Below are positions 37,689-52,094 of a DNA stretch of 64,000 nt, one piece after another. Source of the stretch: Hybos culiciformis (taxonomy: Eukaryota > Arthropoda > Insecta > Diptera > Hybotidae); assembly GCA_964007475.1 (NCBI GenBank), contig OZ023273.1:110916485-110980484 (forward strand), written 5' to 3'. The translations under genes were made by a program, and so were the position numbers. Within the stretch, counting starts at the first letter, position 1, and the number at the start of each line of letters is the position of its first letter. A model generated the notes under the pieces. It made no database searches and was not told where the DNA came from. It saw only the letters and a list, made by a program, of their open reading frames with translations.

Positions 37689-37743
37689 ATATACCGTCTG
37701 TCCTGTCCAGCTTCTAAAGAAACCATCGGATGATAATTTATAA
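37689..37743 (+). other. Possible partner terminal exon
   Basis: Acceptor GATATTAG, then 17 codons and TAA encoding YTVCPVQLLKKPSDDNL. It joins in phase with the segment ending at 36820, creating one Ile codon across the junction. The 868-bp intron would lack an obviously strong donor. Unknown product; chance is a serious alternative. Confidence 0.15.
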
Positions 37744-39019
37744 AATAATGAAATAAAATTAAAAAAAACTTAAGCTGTAAAACAAAAAGTTTATGTGTTT
37801 ATATGCATTGTTTTATGCTTATGTTTGTAGTAGTATTTTGGAAAACTTATATTTTGAAATAACATTTATATAATTTTATCATTCATTTATAATATTATTA
37901 GTAAAAAGTAATTTTGATGAAAACTAAATCTACAATACAATTGCAGTACTTTAAAGATTTGATTATGTAGCCAACATTTGTGATAGGTAATAAGAATTTG
38001 TAGTCATTGATCATTTCATTTGATCATTTCATTTTCATTGGTGTGAAAAATAATATATTTCTTATTAATGCAATCGAATGTACTTGTATTTCTATCTAAA
38101 ACTTAAGGAAGGATAACAAGAAAACATTATTGTTGTTGATCTTTCAGAATTATATTAAATTACAAATATTTAAGAGTTCACAATATTCTAAATCTCAATT
38201 ATACATTATACGATGAAGGAAAGTGAAGTGAAACAGTTTAAAAATATTCTTATTTTTTCAACAAACCGAAAGTTAAATTTTATTTGAACTTAATCAATAC
38301 CTTTGAGAATATTCGTAGATGTAAAGTAACTTACAAAACTTTTACAAGATACAACATTTCATCAGTACAAAAAAATTTTAATTATCATTAAAAACAAATA
38401 TTGATTTAAGTATTTTTATCACAAATTAATTAAGTTTTATTATTATATTGTAATAAATTTTGCAGGTAGAGATAATATTATAATTTAGGTATAGCGAATG
38501 AATTTGTTTTACAAAGTAGCATTAATTTATGCTCTATGGTTTATTCTCTATTGGACGTGTTATTAGTATTTAAAACTAATGAAATATGGGCAATATTTCT
38601 TTAGTTACTGCTATGATTTACATTACACATTGAAACTTTTACATTTCTTCTAAACTTGGACTTGTAAGAATAAAATGGTTATTTCTCGACTATTTATTTG
38701 AATTATGTAAAATATAAATTGTAGTTAGATAGTTTGCTCTGAATTTTTCATTTAAACTGAATTTACCTTGTTCGATCATTTCATTAAATATCGTCTAGAT
38801 TACTTTTTTTTTCGTAATGAAACTTTTAACCAACTTCGATCAGAAGTTTCATTTAAAGTTCGCTGGATTAAAAAATATTTTACACCGAGAAATTTTGCGT
38901 GAACTTGAATAAATATAAAAATTTTATACAGATTTCAACCAAATTTGACTGATGGAAGTATATAATATGTCATTTCCGAATTGTTTGCACTACAAAAACA
39001 CAACCCTAAAGAGAGCTTA

Positions 39020-39070
39020 TTTATATATTTTCTGCTTATATATATTTTCTGCTTATATATTTTCTGCTTA
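39020..39070. repeat. Tandem repeat TTATATATTTTCTGC, three units
   Basis: Three near-identical 15-19-bp units in a row, differing in the number of TA steps. Confidence 0.8.
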
Positions 39071-42000
39071 AAAAAACATCTGAAAAAAAAGGTTTCGTTC
39101 AACAAATTGGGACATTAATAAATTTTATCTTTCAATTGTGATCTTGTAAAATTTTATAAAATTCACTTTCATTCGCCAATCGTAAAAAAAAAATGAATTT
39201 TATAATTATTATGAAGAAAATATATATATTTTTTTAATATATATAACCAAAACAAAAACAAAAAAAAAGATAAACAAAAAAAAGATATTCGTATCTTTAC
39301 AAAAAAAAGATCGTTCAAAACATCTGATTTTTTTTTTGAAAACAATTCTCTGTTTATTATTTTTATTTTATTATGTACTAGTTCTCAACAGAGTTTAAAG
39401 AAAAAAAATTCTCCAAAAGATAATTCTCCTGAATTTATTTCTCACAATGAATATCTGTGGCGATGCATTTTTTTTTTCAAACTCTATATGATCAAACTTT
39501 TATAAACTTTGTGGTTTTGTAGTTCCAATTTGAAATTTTTAGCAACAAAAACATAATTTGGTTATTGTGTGTATCTTGTTTTTAAAAAAAAAAAAATATA
39601 TATATATATACGGTACGAGAAAACCCACGGATTTGATTGAAGTTTTTATATATTGGGTATATATACGAATCTACTTTTTTAATTTATATTATTTTGTATT
39701 CAAAAGTGTTTTTTTTTATTTTGTTCTTCAAAACATTTGTTGAGGATTTAGTTTTTACGTTTGTATTCCAATTTTTTTATTTTTTTATTTTTTAATTGAA
39801 GTCGATCATTCGTTATAGGTAGACGTGTTTTAAGAGGCTTATTTTTAGAAGTTTATTTGCGCGCGTTACAAGAACTATCACTACAGTGTACAGTGTTTTA
39901 AATTAAAAGATTTTTCTTTGTGTTAAATTTTTAGAAGAAAAAAATAACTTAAGTTTTAAGATTTACGAAAAATTTACATATTTAAAAAAAAAGGCAATAA
40001 AATTAATTAAAATTTTGAAATAAATAAATAAAATAAAAGAAGGTAAAAAAAATGTGGAAATATGTCGATCATTACTGTTGTTAATCTTTTTTAAAATTTT
40101 AAATTTATTTTTCTGAGAAATCAAAGAAAAAAAAAGGATAAAGAAAAAAATGTACGCGTTAAATTGTATTTTTAATATATCTTTAAGTTAAAATAAAAAT
40201 TAAGGAAATATTTAAAAAAAAATAAATAAAATAAATAAAATAAAATGCCGTAAATTTTAAAGCACGCAAGATCTTATTTATTTGATAGGCGCAAGAAATA
40301 AAAAATATCTCTTTAAAAAAATTCCAACGTCAAAATACCCACTACAATAAATCGATATTGTGAACAAGGTTGAAATAAACCTTGACATCGACTATGGAGC
40401 CTTTTCACACTAACTTATTCTGAACTTTAGAGAAATAACAAATTTGTTTCTTTCAAAATAAGTTTCATTTAATTGCAAAACCTTAAATTTCATCAAAACA
40501 ATTTTTTTTAAATTTAGGCCCGAAAATAATAAATTTAAGCACGTTTTTCATCAGAAATGTTCGTTTTATGTCTTCTAATCAAATTAGTTTGTGGGAAATA
40601 GACAGAAATCATATATTGTGTTCAAGGGTTTTTTATGTCAGATTTTAATGATGTTGAATTAAGGTTAATTGGAACAAAACATGAACTATGTATTTGTGTA
40701 TCTGTCAAAATTTTTTTGAAATACCTCTCTTTTAAAATAAGTCGAAATTAGATTTAATTTTTATCGATGTTTTGCATTTTCGTACTTAAATTTTTTTTGC
40801 GTAAACATTGAGAACTACTTTAAGGTACCTACAAAAATTTTTTTTTTTTATCACGCTGACGTATTGCAAATTAAAAATTCAATAAAATTAAAAAATCAGA
40901 ATAAAAAAAAAACAAGTTGTGTCTTTAGATAAATTTTTTAAAGTGTATAACTTCTGATGAATTCATTAAAATAAAATTAAAATTAATATTTTCACACCTC
41001 ATTATGCTTCATTAAAAACATAAAATTGATAATTTTACATAAATTTTCTTGATTAGCCTCTCTTAACTGAATAAAAAAAAAAACACCACTGAGTTAATTA
41101 TTTCGCATTTTTCATGAAATTAATAACATACATACGATTTCTGAACCAAGCAAAAAAAAAAATCTTGAAGGACTAACTTTATGTTATTTATAAAAAATAA
41201 CTATGATGGTTATAAACGCAATTTAATCTCTGTAGTTAAAATATAACACAAGAAATTTTTTATTATTATATGAAATTAAAAATCAATTATGAAATTTTTT
41301 TTTATTTATTTATTTTGTTTTATAAAAATGAAATAAATAAACTCTGTTTTTTAAAGCTAGCAAAAAAAGGTTGAAGGAAATCGTTAATAAAGTTCATGAT
41401 ATTTAAGTTTTTGCAGGGTTTTGTTATAAATATTTTAAAAATTTCCCTAAAACAAAAATATGTTTCTTCCATTGAAAACAAATTTCGAAGAATTTTAGTT
41501 CTCGTCTGTAAAATGTATAAAAGATGTCAATAAATTATAAAGATGGAATTCAATAAAAAGATGTTTTTATCAAATTTTCTTAGATATTAATGATTTTTAA
41601 TTCAATATTGTTAACATTGTTTCAGCCCTTAATTTTTCTCAAAGAAATTTAAAAGTTTCATTATTCAAACCAAAAACTTAAGCAATAAAGTTGAATTTTA
41701 TAACATTATAACCAAAATCAATAATAAAACAAAAAAGAATTATAAATTGTGGATTTTATACATTAATAATCAATTAAATAATTTTATTTTTTTTTTTATT
41801 TTATGACAATAAAAATAACAATTAAGTGTCAAAAAAATATATAAAAAATATTTTAATTAATATTTTGTGGATAATTTTTATATCATCATCATCACAATCT
41901 AAAGTGACTTTCAAAATACATAAATATTTTAAAAATTATTATTAAAAATCAATTTGAATTTAAATTGATTTTTAAAGTTGCTGTATGACTTGTTGCATCA

Positions 42001-43348
42001 TTTTGTTAAGATGTGGTCCTCCAAGGTATAAATAATGCGAACATTAATAAATGCACAAATATGAAAGAAACGATTTAAAAAAACGATTAAAGAAACGATT
42101 TAAATAATATTTTGATTTTCCTCGTGGGAAAATGCTTATTTAATATTTAAATTATATAAAATCCTTACATTTTTTCCGAAACAGTTTTCTTCACATTTAA
42201 ATTTTCTCGCTTAAAGTGGTTTTTGATAGGGTTTATTTTATGAACTCTTATAAATTAAGCATCGTAAACTCGTTTAGAATTATGATTCGTGGACAATTTT
42301 GATTTTATTACTTTGTTACTGCAGTGAAATAAGGTGTCGAAAAAAATTTTTGAAATTTAAAAAAAGAGTGGAAACTTGCTTATATAAACAGACGAACTTG
42401 AGTTATTGAATCTATATAGTACTCGCTCAACACCGGAAGAGTTTTTCAAATATGTTTATGTAACATATGACACTTACTTTGTTGTGTTAAAAAAAGAACA
42501 TAAAATACAATAATTGTTATTATTTTTTTTTATAAAATATATATACCTACACAGAGTTTTTTCACTTTTTATTCTTGAAAAAAATAAAATAAATGTCGTT
42601 TTATTGGCGGTGCGATCCTAGAATATTAATGTCAAATCGTAAATGCCAAACATCACAGTTTTTTAAAAGCTGTTAACTCCCGAAATTAAAACTGTGGGAA
42701 AAATTTTCTGTAAATAAAAAAATAAATCTGAAAAATTGGCCATATTTGTAATAATGACTAACTTTGTCTATGTATACAAGTATTTGCATATTCTATGATA
42801 TATGAACATTGAACACTTTTATTTTTCAAAAAATTTTTATGTTTATCATCAAATTAACGTACCTAGTTTTCCAATATATTCATGTCTACGATACTATACT
42901 ATATAAAAATAATAAGTTGTAATAAAGCCTTAATATTTATTTGAAAAATAATTGATGTATTTTTCCAAAGTGTAAAAAAAAAAAGGTTTTCCTAATCATA
43001 AAATAAAAATGTTAAACCCTTTTCATAAATTTTGCTTTTAGCTTCCAAATCATAAAAATATAGATAGAACATAAATTTTATTACTGCATGTCCTTATTGA
43101 ATTTAGAATTTTACATAATCATCATGAATGCCAGTTGTTTGTTGTAAATACATCAAACTTAAAAATTATAGATATTAGAAATATAAGTATATGAAGAATA
43201 AATATTTCAAAAGAATAAATTTATTATATTTGTTTTCAAAATTGTAAACATGAAAATTTTAATAGGTTCTGTAAAATATTAAATATTTTGTATTTTAAAA
43301 AAAAAAATCTAGAATTCTTAAAATAAGAATTATTATTTTTATTCCTAA

Positions 43349-43393
<45 letters not shown>
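43349..43393. repeat. (ATT)15 microsatellite
   Basis: Forty-five bases of uninterrupted ATT. The perfect array suggests recent expansion and probable length polymorphism. Confidence 0.95.
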
Positions 43394-46300
43394 GATATTA
43401 ACTATGTATAGTATGTTTGTAGTATGGTTGTAGTATACTTTATTTCAACTTTCGGTTCCTTAAAGTCCTGTAAAAATGCATTTATTAAGTTTTTAGTTTT
43501 TTCTAATTACTTTCAAATTTGCAGTATTAAAAAAATATGTATTATAACTTATAACTTATAATTATAACCATTGAATAAAATATAATTGTTGTGAAGGGTG
43601 TACTTATTAGAATTCAAATCACTAATATTCATAAATGATGACAAATTCTCCTGAGACACCGTCACCCTTCTATGAAAACGTCTAACTCTATTTTATAGTT
43701 ATATCGTACATTTTTAATCTGGAAAAGTTAAAAGGCTACTCGTTTAAAAGTATAGTGAAAAAAGAACCTAAATTAACTTTTCTTAAATATTTTCGATTTT
43801 CTAAATTTTCAAATTAAATCATATCAAAAGTATCTTTTTGGATGTATATCGATATATTGTCTTGGTGATTCGCTTTATTTAAATTTCCCTCTAATATTTC
43901 ACGTTTATGTCTACGTTAGATCGAAAATGGTAACACAGCGCATTATTTGTGTACGAGACATCGATCGACATAGACTCTTGAAAAAGCATAGAACTAAAAG
44001 AGTACAAATACAATCTGTAAGTCAGAATTAAAAATTCAAGAGAATATCATTGAATGATTTTGAATAAGTAAATTATAATTCCAAAAAAATTAAAATATGG
44101 TAAAACGATCTTTTCAACATATATTAAATTAATAACTATGTGATTATTTTTTTCCGGTGAAGTTTCAATTCTCACTTCTCACATTTACACGATTAAAAAA
44201 ATATGACAATGATGCTGTTATAATCTGCTTAAAACGTTTAATAATAGAAATTTTTAATTTATTTTCCATTATTTTTAATGATGATATGAGGAAATTATTT
44301 ATGTTAAACTATTAACCAATATACCACTTTGCATTTGAAATCTCGCCACACTTTTTAATAGGGATTTATTCAAATATCAAAATTGAATTTTATCATTTCG
44401 TAAATCAGTTAATAAATTTAAATGTATATGACATCTTTTAATTTTATTGACTTTTTATATAAAACAGTATGAAATCAATCAAGATAGTTTTTTAAGGAGG
44501 CTCGTCTCTATATTATTGATTCCATAAGGTTTTTTCGTTTGATTAAAAAATTTAATAATATCTATTGTACCTGTAATATTCAAAGTATGAATCTAGTACC
44601 CATTTTCATATATGTACGGATGTAAGTATGAATGTGAACAAGTATTTGGATCTGTTATTTTTTTTGACATCTTATGCAGCAGTCCTGTTTTAAAAATCAT
44701 GATCCCACATAATTTTGAGGAAATTACGAACACTTGAAAAATATCAGAAAAATGGAATTATGTATTCCATTTTAATGCTTTATTATTTTCCATGATCAAT
44801 TGTATGCTGAAATAAGCAAATATGACATATATTTTTTGAACTAATCAACCATAATAAAACCCAAATAATTGACAGAATATTAAAATATAATTTTTGTTAT
44901 ATATAAAGTTCATTATTGATTATCTTAATTTCTATAATACGAGTAATTTTTTATACAAAACTATGAGAAAAATTATTTAACATCTTTTCAACATTATTAT
45001 CAAAGATGAGAAATTAACATAACAATAGTCCATTTCAATTTATTTAAAAACCTAAAGATTCATATATACAAAAAATTAGCAAAATTATCTAATTACACAC
45101 ACCCAGAATTCCATTCATTAAGATATGATTCTCATAAATTAATTTTGGTTGAATAAAAGAAAATCAAGATTAAAACATCTATAAAGTTTATAAAATAAAA
45201 TTCTCTTAAAAAATCTTAAAATTTATTCAAAATTTTAAATAAACAAAAGAAAAAAGCATTAAGGTACACGCATAATATGAAAAAAAAAAAAGTTAAATTG
45301 CTATTGAAAACACTAATAAAAATGTCAGTTGATTTCAAATAATAAAGTATCATTTATTTTTAATATCTGTGGTAGCCATTATTGTTACGATCCGCACTTA
45401 AGACTTTTAAGTGAGCTGACTTTCTTAAAACTTATCTAAAAAGACTGAATCTCGCAGTTAAATATGTTTGTGTACCACGATTCGTTTCCTCAAATGAATT
45501 TCAAAAGTAGCTAGGAGAGTAATTCTTAACATATACTATATTTGTTTTTTTCTTAGAAAATTATTAAATAAAACTTGATTATTTCGGTAAAACAGATGAC
45601 CCACATTATATAAACGAATTTTTTGATATCCGAATTAAAAAAAAATAATCAAAAAGTTCATTTCATATATTTACGGCTTAACAAAAATGTCAGAATTAAT
45701 AAAATATACTGCATCTATTTATGAAAAAACTTAATTTTTATTAATTTTTCAATTTAACTATATAATTAAAAAACATAGGAAAAGATATTTTTATCATTTT
45801 TTTTTTTTTTTTCAAAATAGAATACTCATCATAATTCAATTTGTCGGAAAAACAGATTTTCAAATATCTGTGTCAATAGAAAATTAAATTAACAAAAGAA
45901 ATAAAGCTTGGGAAAGATTTATGCTTCACTGCATCATCAACATAAAAAAAAGCATAAGAAAACAAATCTTCTAAATAAAAAAAAAAAGATAAACATGAAC
46001 ACGCGATTTATCTCTTGACAAATTAGCTTATATGTGTATTTTTGTTAATAATTTCAATTTAGCTAGATTTTTTTTTCATTTTATTTTTTTATTTACTTAA
46101 AACAAGAAACAATTTCCCACAAATTAGTTTTAATGAAATTTTAATGTTTATTTTGATTGTTACAAACGTTTAACAAATCTAAAAAAGGGGTAAAATAATT
46201 ACTATTGAAAAAAGTTTTTTTTTTTTTTTTGTAAATAAAAGTAGTTTAATTAATTATTTGAAAAAAAAATTAATTTAATTGCCGATGGCTTTAAAAATCT

Positions 46301-46433
46301 GAAGACTATAGAACTTTTTGAGATTCATAGATTAACCTTCGTTTCACCGATTAGACTTTGTTTGACTTCAGCATGTTTTGCTATTTTGACTTTTAAACTC
46401 AAAAAAAATGTTCTCCAAACATTTTGGATCATC

Positions 46434-46441
46434 GTTTAGAC
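46434..46441. repeat. Target-site duplication, left copy, second hAT MITE
   Basis: GTTTAGAC, identical to 47153-47160. Confidence 0.9.
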
Positions 46442-47152
46442 CAGTGTTTCTCAAACTAAGTTCCGCGGAACCCTAGGGTTCCGTGAATAAATTTTGGGGG
46501 TTCCGTGATAAATTCCATATCAGTTTAAATTTTTATAGAATTTCTCCAATCTTTAAATATATGTATATTTAAGCATTGGAGAAATTCCATAAACATTTTT
46601 TTTTCAGTTTACAAATTAGAAAAAAACATTTGAAAATTTTTCGTGGCCTACTTTATAAGTAAGAAAATTCTTTAAAGAAATTTGGAATGCCTTTGGTAGC
46701 TATAATAAGAAGGCTCTCCATATTGTATAAGTCACGATTTTATTTTCAGGTCGTGAAATAACTTGTATTTGTACAAACGTTTTCATTACAAAATTTAAAA
46801 GTTTTTATTTTTAATATATATGTATATGAATAAAAACAGTTCTACAAGTTTTTGTTATAAAAATTTAAGTAAGTAAAAATATATCTATAATCATTAATAT
46901 CTAACTTTTATTTTATTAAATTTACTAGTTTTATTACCATTATTGTTGCAGTTTTTTCAAATAAATATCTAGCCTATAAAAGTTCACGCATATGAAATTT
47001 TTCTTTTTATAAATTCCCTAAAATAATCTCACTCCCTTTATTTGATCGACAAATGCATTAAAAAGGGTTCAGCGATTTTTTTCAAAATGATTGCTCGAAA
47101 ACGAGAATAAATTGATAGGGTTCCGTAGTGCCAAAAAGTTCGAGAAACACTG
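46442..47152. mobile_element. 711-bp non-autonomous hAT transposon
   Basis: The left end reads CAGTGTTTCTCAAACTAAGT and the right end, reverse complemented, reads CAGTGTTTCTCGAACTTTTT. Both lead into GGAACCCTA motifs, typical of hAT terminal and subterminal repeats, and a perfect 8-bp duplication flanks the element. Inside the left part a hairpin GAATTTCTCCAAT (46538-46550) pairs with ATTGGAGAAATTC (46575-46587) over an AT-rich loop that is itself palindromic. There is no transposase frame. It shares the CAGYGTTTCTCAAA terminus with the element at 2829-4273 but differs internally. Intact ends and a perfect duplication suggest a fairly recent insertion. Confidence 0.9.
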
Positions 47153-47160
47153 GTTTAGAC
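47153..47160. repeat. Target-site duplication, right copy, second hAT MITE
   Basis: GTTTAGAC, as at 46434-46441. Confidence 0.9.
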
Positions 47161-50100
47161 TTTCGAGCATCGTTTCCATTCCACTGTTCCAAATAATGCG
47201 GCATGAAACCTTATTTCAAAAACTATTTTTTTTAGCATTTTCCTGATTCAATTTTAAGAATTTTTTTAATAATACTATAATAAATTTTTATTTATTATTT
47301 TATCCTGATAAAAGCTATAATTTATATCTTATGTTTTGATTTATCTGCTTATGATACTCTTTAAAATACAAACATTCGTTTTCATATAATTTATTATTAT
47401 ATGAAACTTAAAACTTTGTATTATTTTAATTCAACAAAAAAAATCTTCATTAATTTCACATTAACATCAAAAATTTGCATATTATCATTTAATTTACGCT
47501 TTTGGCGTTATATTTAAATAACCATTTAATTTCACACTCATGTTGATTTCATATCTGACGGAGGAACAAAAAAAAAAGGATCAAATTTCAGTAAATTTTC
47601 AATCAATTTTTTTTTTTTATAATAAAATGCAAATATTTATTATAATAATGCTTCTTTAAATGATGATCGTTATTGTGTGTAAAATTTTTCATTCATAAAA
47701 TATAAATTGTACCTCATTGTGCATAAATTACATATATGTATATTTGTATAGGTATAATAAAACGAAAATTATACTTTTTCTCATATGAACACCGTTTATT
47801 GTGAGACGATTTAAATAGTATTATTATATGAAATTTTGGGTCCAAAAAAAAATAGCATTATCGTATCTGGAAAGGAATAATAGCTCTTATCTACAGCTTT
47901 TATCTACAGGTTAATAAGTAACGATTACGGATGCGTCGATATTGGGAACATTCTAATTCTGAAATTGATGAACGATTGTTCGTTAAGGATCATATATGTC
48001 AAATAGAACTAAAAGATTTATAGAATCCGGCCGAAATGTAAACAAAATACATCGACAAATAATAATATCATTTTATTGCTACACCCTTGATATTAATAAT
48101 CGCAGATTGATAATTACAAAAGGATTCGAAAACTAATCCATAACGTTATATTCATTTTATTTAAAAAAGTGTAATACACATATAATCACAATAAAAAAAA
48201 TGTAACAAAATGTATACTTATTTACATAACTTAACTTTCAAAGAAATAAAAAATTATAGTCTTTAATTTTTTCCCATGTACCGCAAACGAAAGAATTTCC
48301 AAATTTTATGTGAATATATGAACTAAAAAATGCAATTAGTGTTAACATTTTTACACCTGCGACATATTTTTTGTATAGATGTTTTGTTGTCGTTTCTTTT
48401 TTAAGTATCAATCAAAAAAAAATAAATGAATTTGAATAAAAATTTAAAAATTAATCTTTAAAATAATAATCATGTAAAATTATCATTGACAAAAGATCTT
48501 TGGGGACTTAAAAACAAAAAATAAAAGTTCTTTATGTTTAACATCTTTGTTGATTGCTTAAAGTCTTACAAAACAAAGATATCTTTATTTAGTAAAGAAA
48601 AAAATATATAATACTTCCTTTTCACAAAAAAAAACAACAAACATATACCAAAAAGACTCTAAGAAGGTCTCATGTCAAGATTAATTTCCAAATCAGACAA
48701 AAATAAAATGAATGTCATTCAATCAAAAGTAATAAAATAGAATAAAACAAGAAATAGTTTCAAGCATAGATTTTTTTTTTTTTTATTTATTAATATGAAT
48801 TTTTGAACGCATTTTAGATAAAAAAAATACTTAAATACTTAAAACAGATATAATGGCCAATTGAGAAAATAAAGACAATAAATGTTACACAATGTTTGAT
48901 CATAAATTTTAAAAGAAAAACAGATAACTGTTGTCAATTTTTGCGCGCGTGCAGTTTTTAAATAATATCACCTCAATCATATCAATTTTATTTGAATATT
49001 ATTATTTAAATAAAATACACAGAGTGTTCGTATTATAATTTTACATATATTTAAATTTTATTTACTTTTAAATAAAAAAAAAAAAATATTCAATAAGGTA
49101 AAAACAATATTTCAAGTCAAACTTGAATATTTAATCAACAAATTATTCTCACTCTGTACAAGAAGTGTCTTCTTAGTAATAAAAAATTTCTGAATAAAGT
49201 ATAAAACATTGATTGGTTCATATAGATTAAATCCATTACTAATCTTAGATAAATGTATCTTAAATTGTGTATTCCTTTTATTTTATCTGTAAACATCGAT
49301 TATGTGCACATCATTTTATTTACAATTGATTTAATAGTATATTAAATAAAAATTCGATAAATTTTCTTTTAAATATATAAATCGTTTTAATTATCGGATC
49401 AAGAAATCTGATTTTGTATCTTAATAGCTAAATCTAGATAATGTGTGCAATGTAAATTGTACATACAAATCTATGTTATGTATCTATAGTTGAAAACAAA
49501 AATAAATCGCTGTTTAATTGTTTACTCAGAATCTTAATAATTTATGAAAACTATTCATATTAAGTATATTTTTATCAGAATCAAATTTTGAATAGTTGTT
49601 GTCTTAGATGAGAAATTTGAAAATACCGTTTTTTTTGTCTAATATTTCTAGCTAGACCAATAGGCACCCTATGCATATTTAATAAAATTCTGGACAACAA
49701 ATAAATACTCTATAACTAATAATTTTTCTTTCATCAAAAGTTTATTCATTTATTCTTTGCGAAAAACTATTCAACTTTTTTTTTTATTTATTAAACGTAC
49801 ATATTTATCTATTAATGAAACATAATGTTTATTTTTTTTAAAGTATGTATTTATAATATAACTATTATATTCTGTTCTAAATTCCAATCCTACTAGCATT
49901 TCAAAATAATACAATAATAACGAACATATAAAAACACAGTCTTCTAGAGGCCTTGGGTTTTTTTAAGAATTTTGTGTAAAAAAAAAGTACCACACTTCTT
50001 TACAACCCTCGTCAATATATCAAAAAAAGTGTTAAGCTCTTAATGAATTGAACAAAAATATTTATTAATAAATATAAGTATGAAATAACAAAAAAAAAAA

Positions 50101-52094
50101 TATTTTCTTTTATAGTTAAGAAAAGATGCGTAGGCATCGAAAATAACATAACACATAATGAAATAAAGAATGCAACTCTATTTTTTTTACTTAAGTAAAA
50201 AAAAAAATGCAGCATAAAGTGTTTTATTATGTTTTTCTTTAGTGAATGTGTTGTGCACTTTTTATTTTTATTTATCATCTAGAAATGCATGTAATATACT
50301 TAAAAAAGAAAATAAAATAAAATTAAAAAATATATGTTCGAAATGAAAAAAAAAAAACTAAGGTTTTTGTAAAATATATTTGATTTTCGCATAAAAAGCT
50401 TTAAACAAAAATATCTTGATACAAATGAGGCGTCAACAAACGTCATAGACTACTGTACTACTGATATTACTATGTGTATATTTTGAATTTCTATTGTCTG
50501 TCAAAGATATGAGGATTTGATAAGAAATCTTTGATAATTTAAGAAGTCTATAGTTAAATTAATATACTACATGCATATGTCAAATAGGTTTGAGGATTCA
50601 GTGCAGTATTTTGAATAAATTCTTGATGTAAATATTTATTTTGAGTTGGTTATTTTATTTTATTTTTTTCGTTAAATATTTTCATCACAAAATTAAAGTA
50701 ATAGTAAGTTATAAGAATTTAACTAAATAAATGCTCTGACAACAACATAGTACTAATTATGTAAAAGATTCCCAATCTCTACAATTAATATATAGAAGAG
50801 AAAACGTTAGAATCTTTTATATTGAATTCTGCATTCTTGTACCTTAAGATCATCGATATGTTCAAATTAAAGAAAAAATTGATTACACACAGCATTAATT
50901 TAATAATATTGATTAATAAAAATATAATCTTATAACTAAACTATTGATGATATTATCTGCCAAGATTAATCCACAAATGATTTAACCTTATTCCCATCAG
51001 GCGGCTTCTACAGTTATGAATGCATTGAACTTTTATATTATACATATATCTTATATAGAAAACAGTAATTGTTGTGAAAATAACAACATTATCATAAACA
51101 TATATATATTTTTTATTTTTTTCATATAACAACAAAATCAAATTAAAATGAATGTTTATTAAAAATGATCCAATTATGATCACGTACAATAATATTTATT
51201 ATAACACCAGAAGCTCATAATTTGAACACAATGAAAGCAACCAATTGGCTTTTTCCTTTTTCTTGAAAATATTTTTTAATACACGATAATGTGAGAAAAA
51301 AAAAACTCTTTTGTCCACTCAATTCAATCAATTTATGCAGCATCATAATGCCAGACCTAGAGGGCAATTTATGTTAACTTCATGAAAATATTTTTCGCGG
51401 TAAAACGACCAAAGTGGTTTATGATTTAATGAAAAATGATAAATAAGATAATAAAAGGTTTCTAAATTTTTTAGTTCAAATCTTCTCATTAAATTGGAAA
51501 AGAATATTGTTGCGGCATCAATATATAATCTAAGAATTTTTTAATCAGGATTTATAATGATGACAGTATCAGTCAAATTAACAAACCAGTAAAGTCTACG
51601 TATTCTCTTCTTTTTATCGCAGGTGTCGTTTTAACTTAAATTATTCTTATCGAATTTCATGTTTTTAAAAAAAAAATTAATTTTTATTTTGAGATTTATA
51701 AAAAAAAATGCAGAACCTTATCTTTAAAAGTCTTAGAGCGAGCAAAAAAAATTGAAAAATTAAATTAAAATCCTTTAAAGTTCTGAATTCACTTTGAGAA
51801 ACAAAATATTTTTTATTAGATTAATGTTCAGATATGTTTTAATAATTGAATCTAAGGTTATGATCACTTCTCTGTGGTCACGGGTCAAGGAGAAACAATT
51901 CATAAGATATACGTTTTTTTTTCTTAATTTTTAATTTATTATTTAAATTAAATAAGTTATGATGAGCCTGCGGCACTTCATGGGAATATGAAAACCACAG
52001 TATCTCAATTTTAAAAGAAAAAGAATTAAAAATTTAATGCGCGCTGCTTTTATTTAAGAAAAATATACATTTTCTTATTTTTAATGGAAAGCAC
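47161..52094. other. AT-rich stretch, no gene recognised
   Basis: About 4.9 kb without a supportable gene. Near 50975-51030 a G/C-richer patch is open on both strands and carries acceptor-like sites on each, but no partner exons were found. The 88-codon minus frame at 50012 is a T/A-driven artefact. Confidence 0.5.

Larger units (their letters stand above)
37744..46433. other. Long AT-rich stretch, no gene recognised
   Basis: About 8.7 kb. Contains short tandem repeats (TTATATATTTTCTGC x3 near 39020-39070; GAAACGATTTAAA-type x3 near 42066-42104), an (ATT)n microsatellite, TA runs near 39597-39610, and a weak candidate for a non-coding 5' exon near 39.84-40.04 kb (see findings). No open frame is convincing. 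Confidence 0.5.

Noticed and set aside
50953..51189. 78-codon minus frame and an overlapping + frame containing FPSGGFYSYECIE
   Set aside because: Both strands are open over the same G/C-richer patch and neither has a partner exon.
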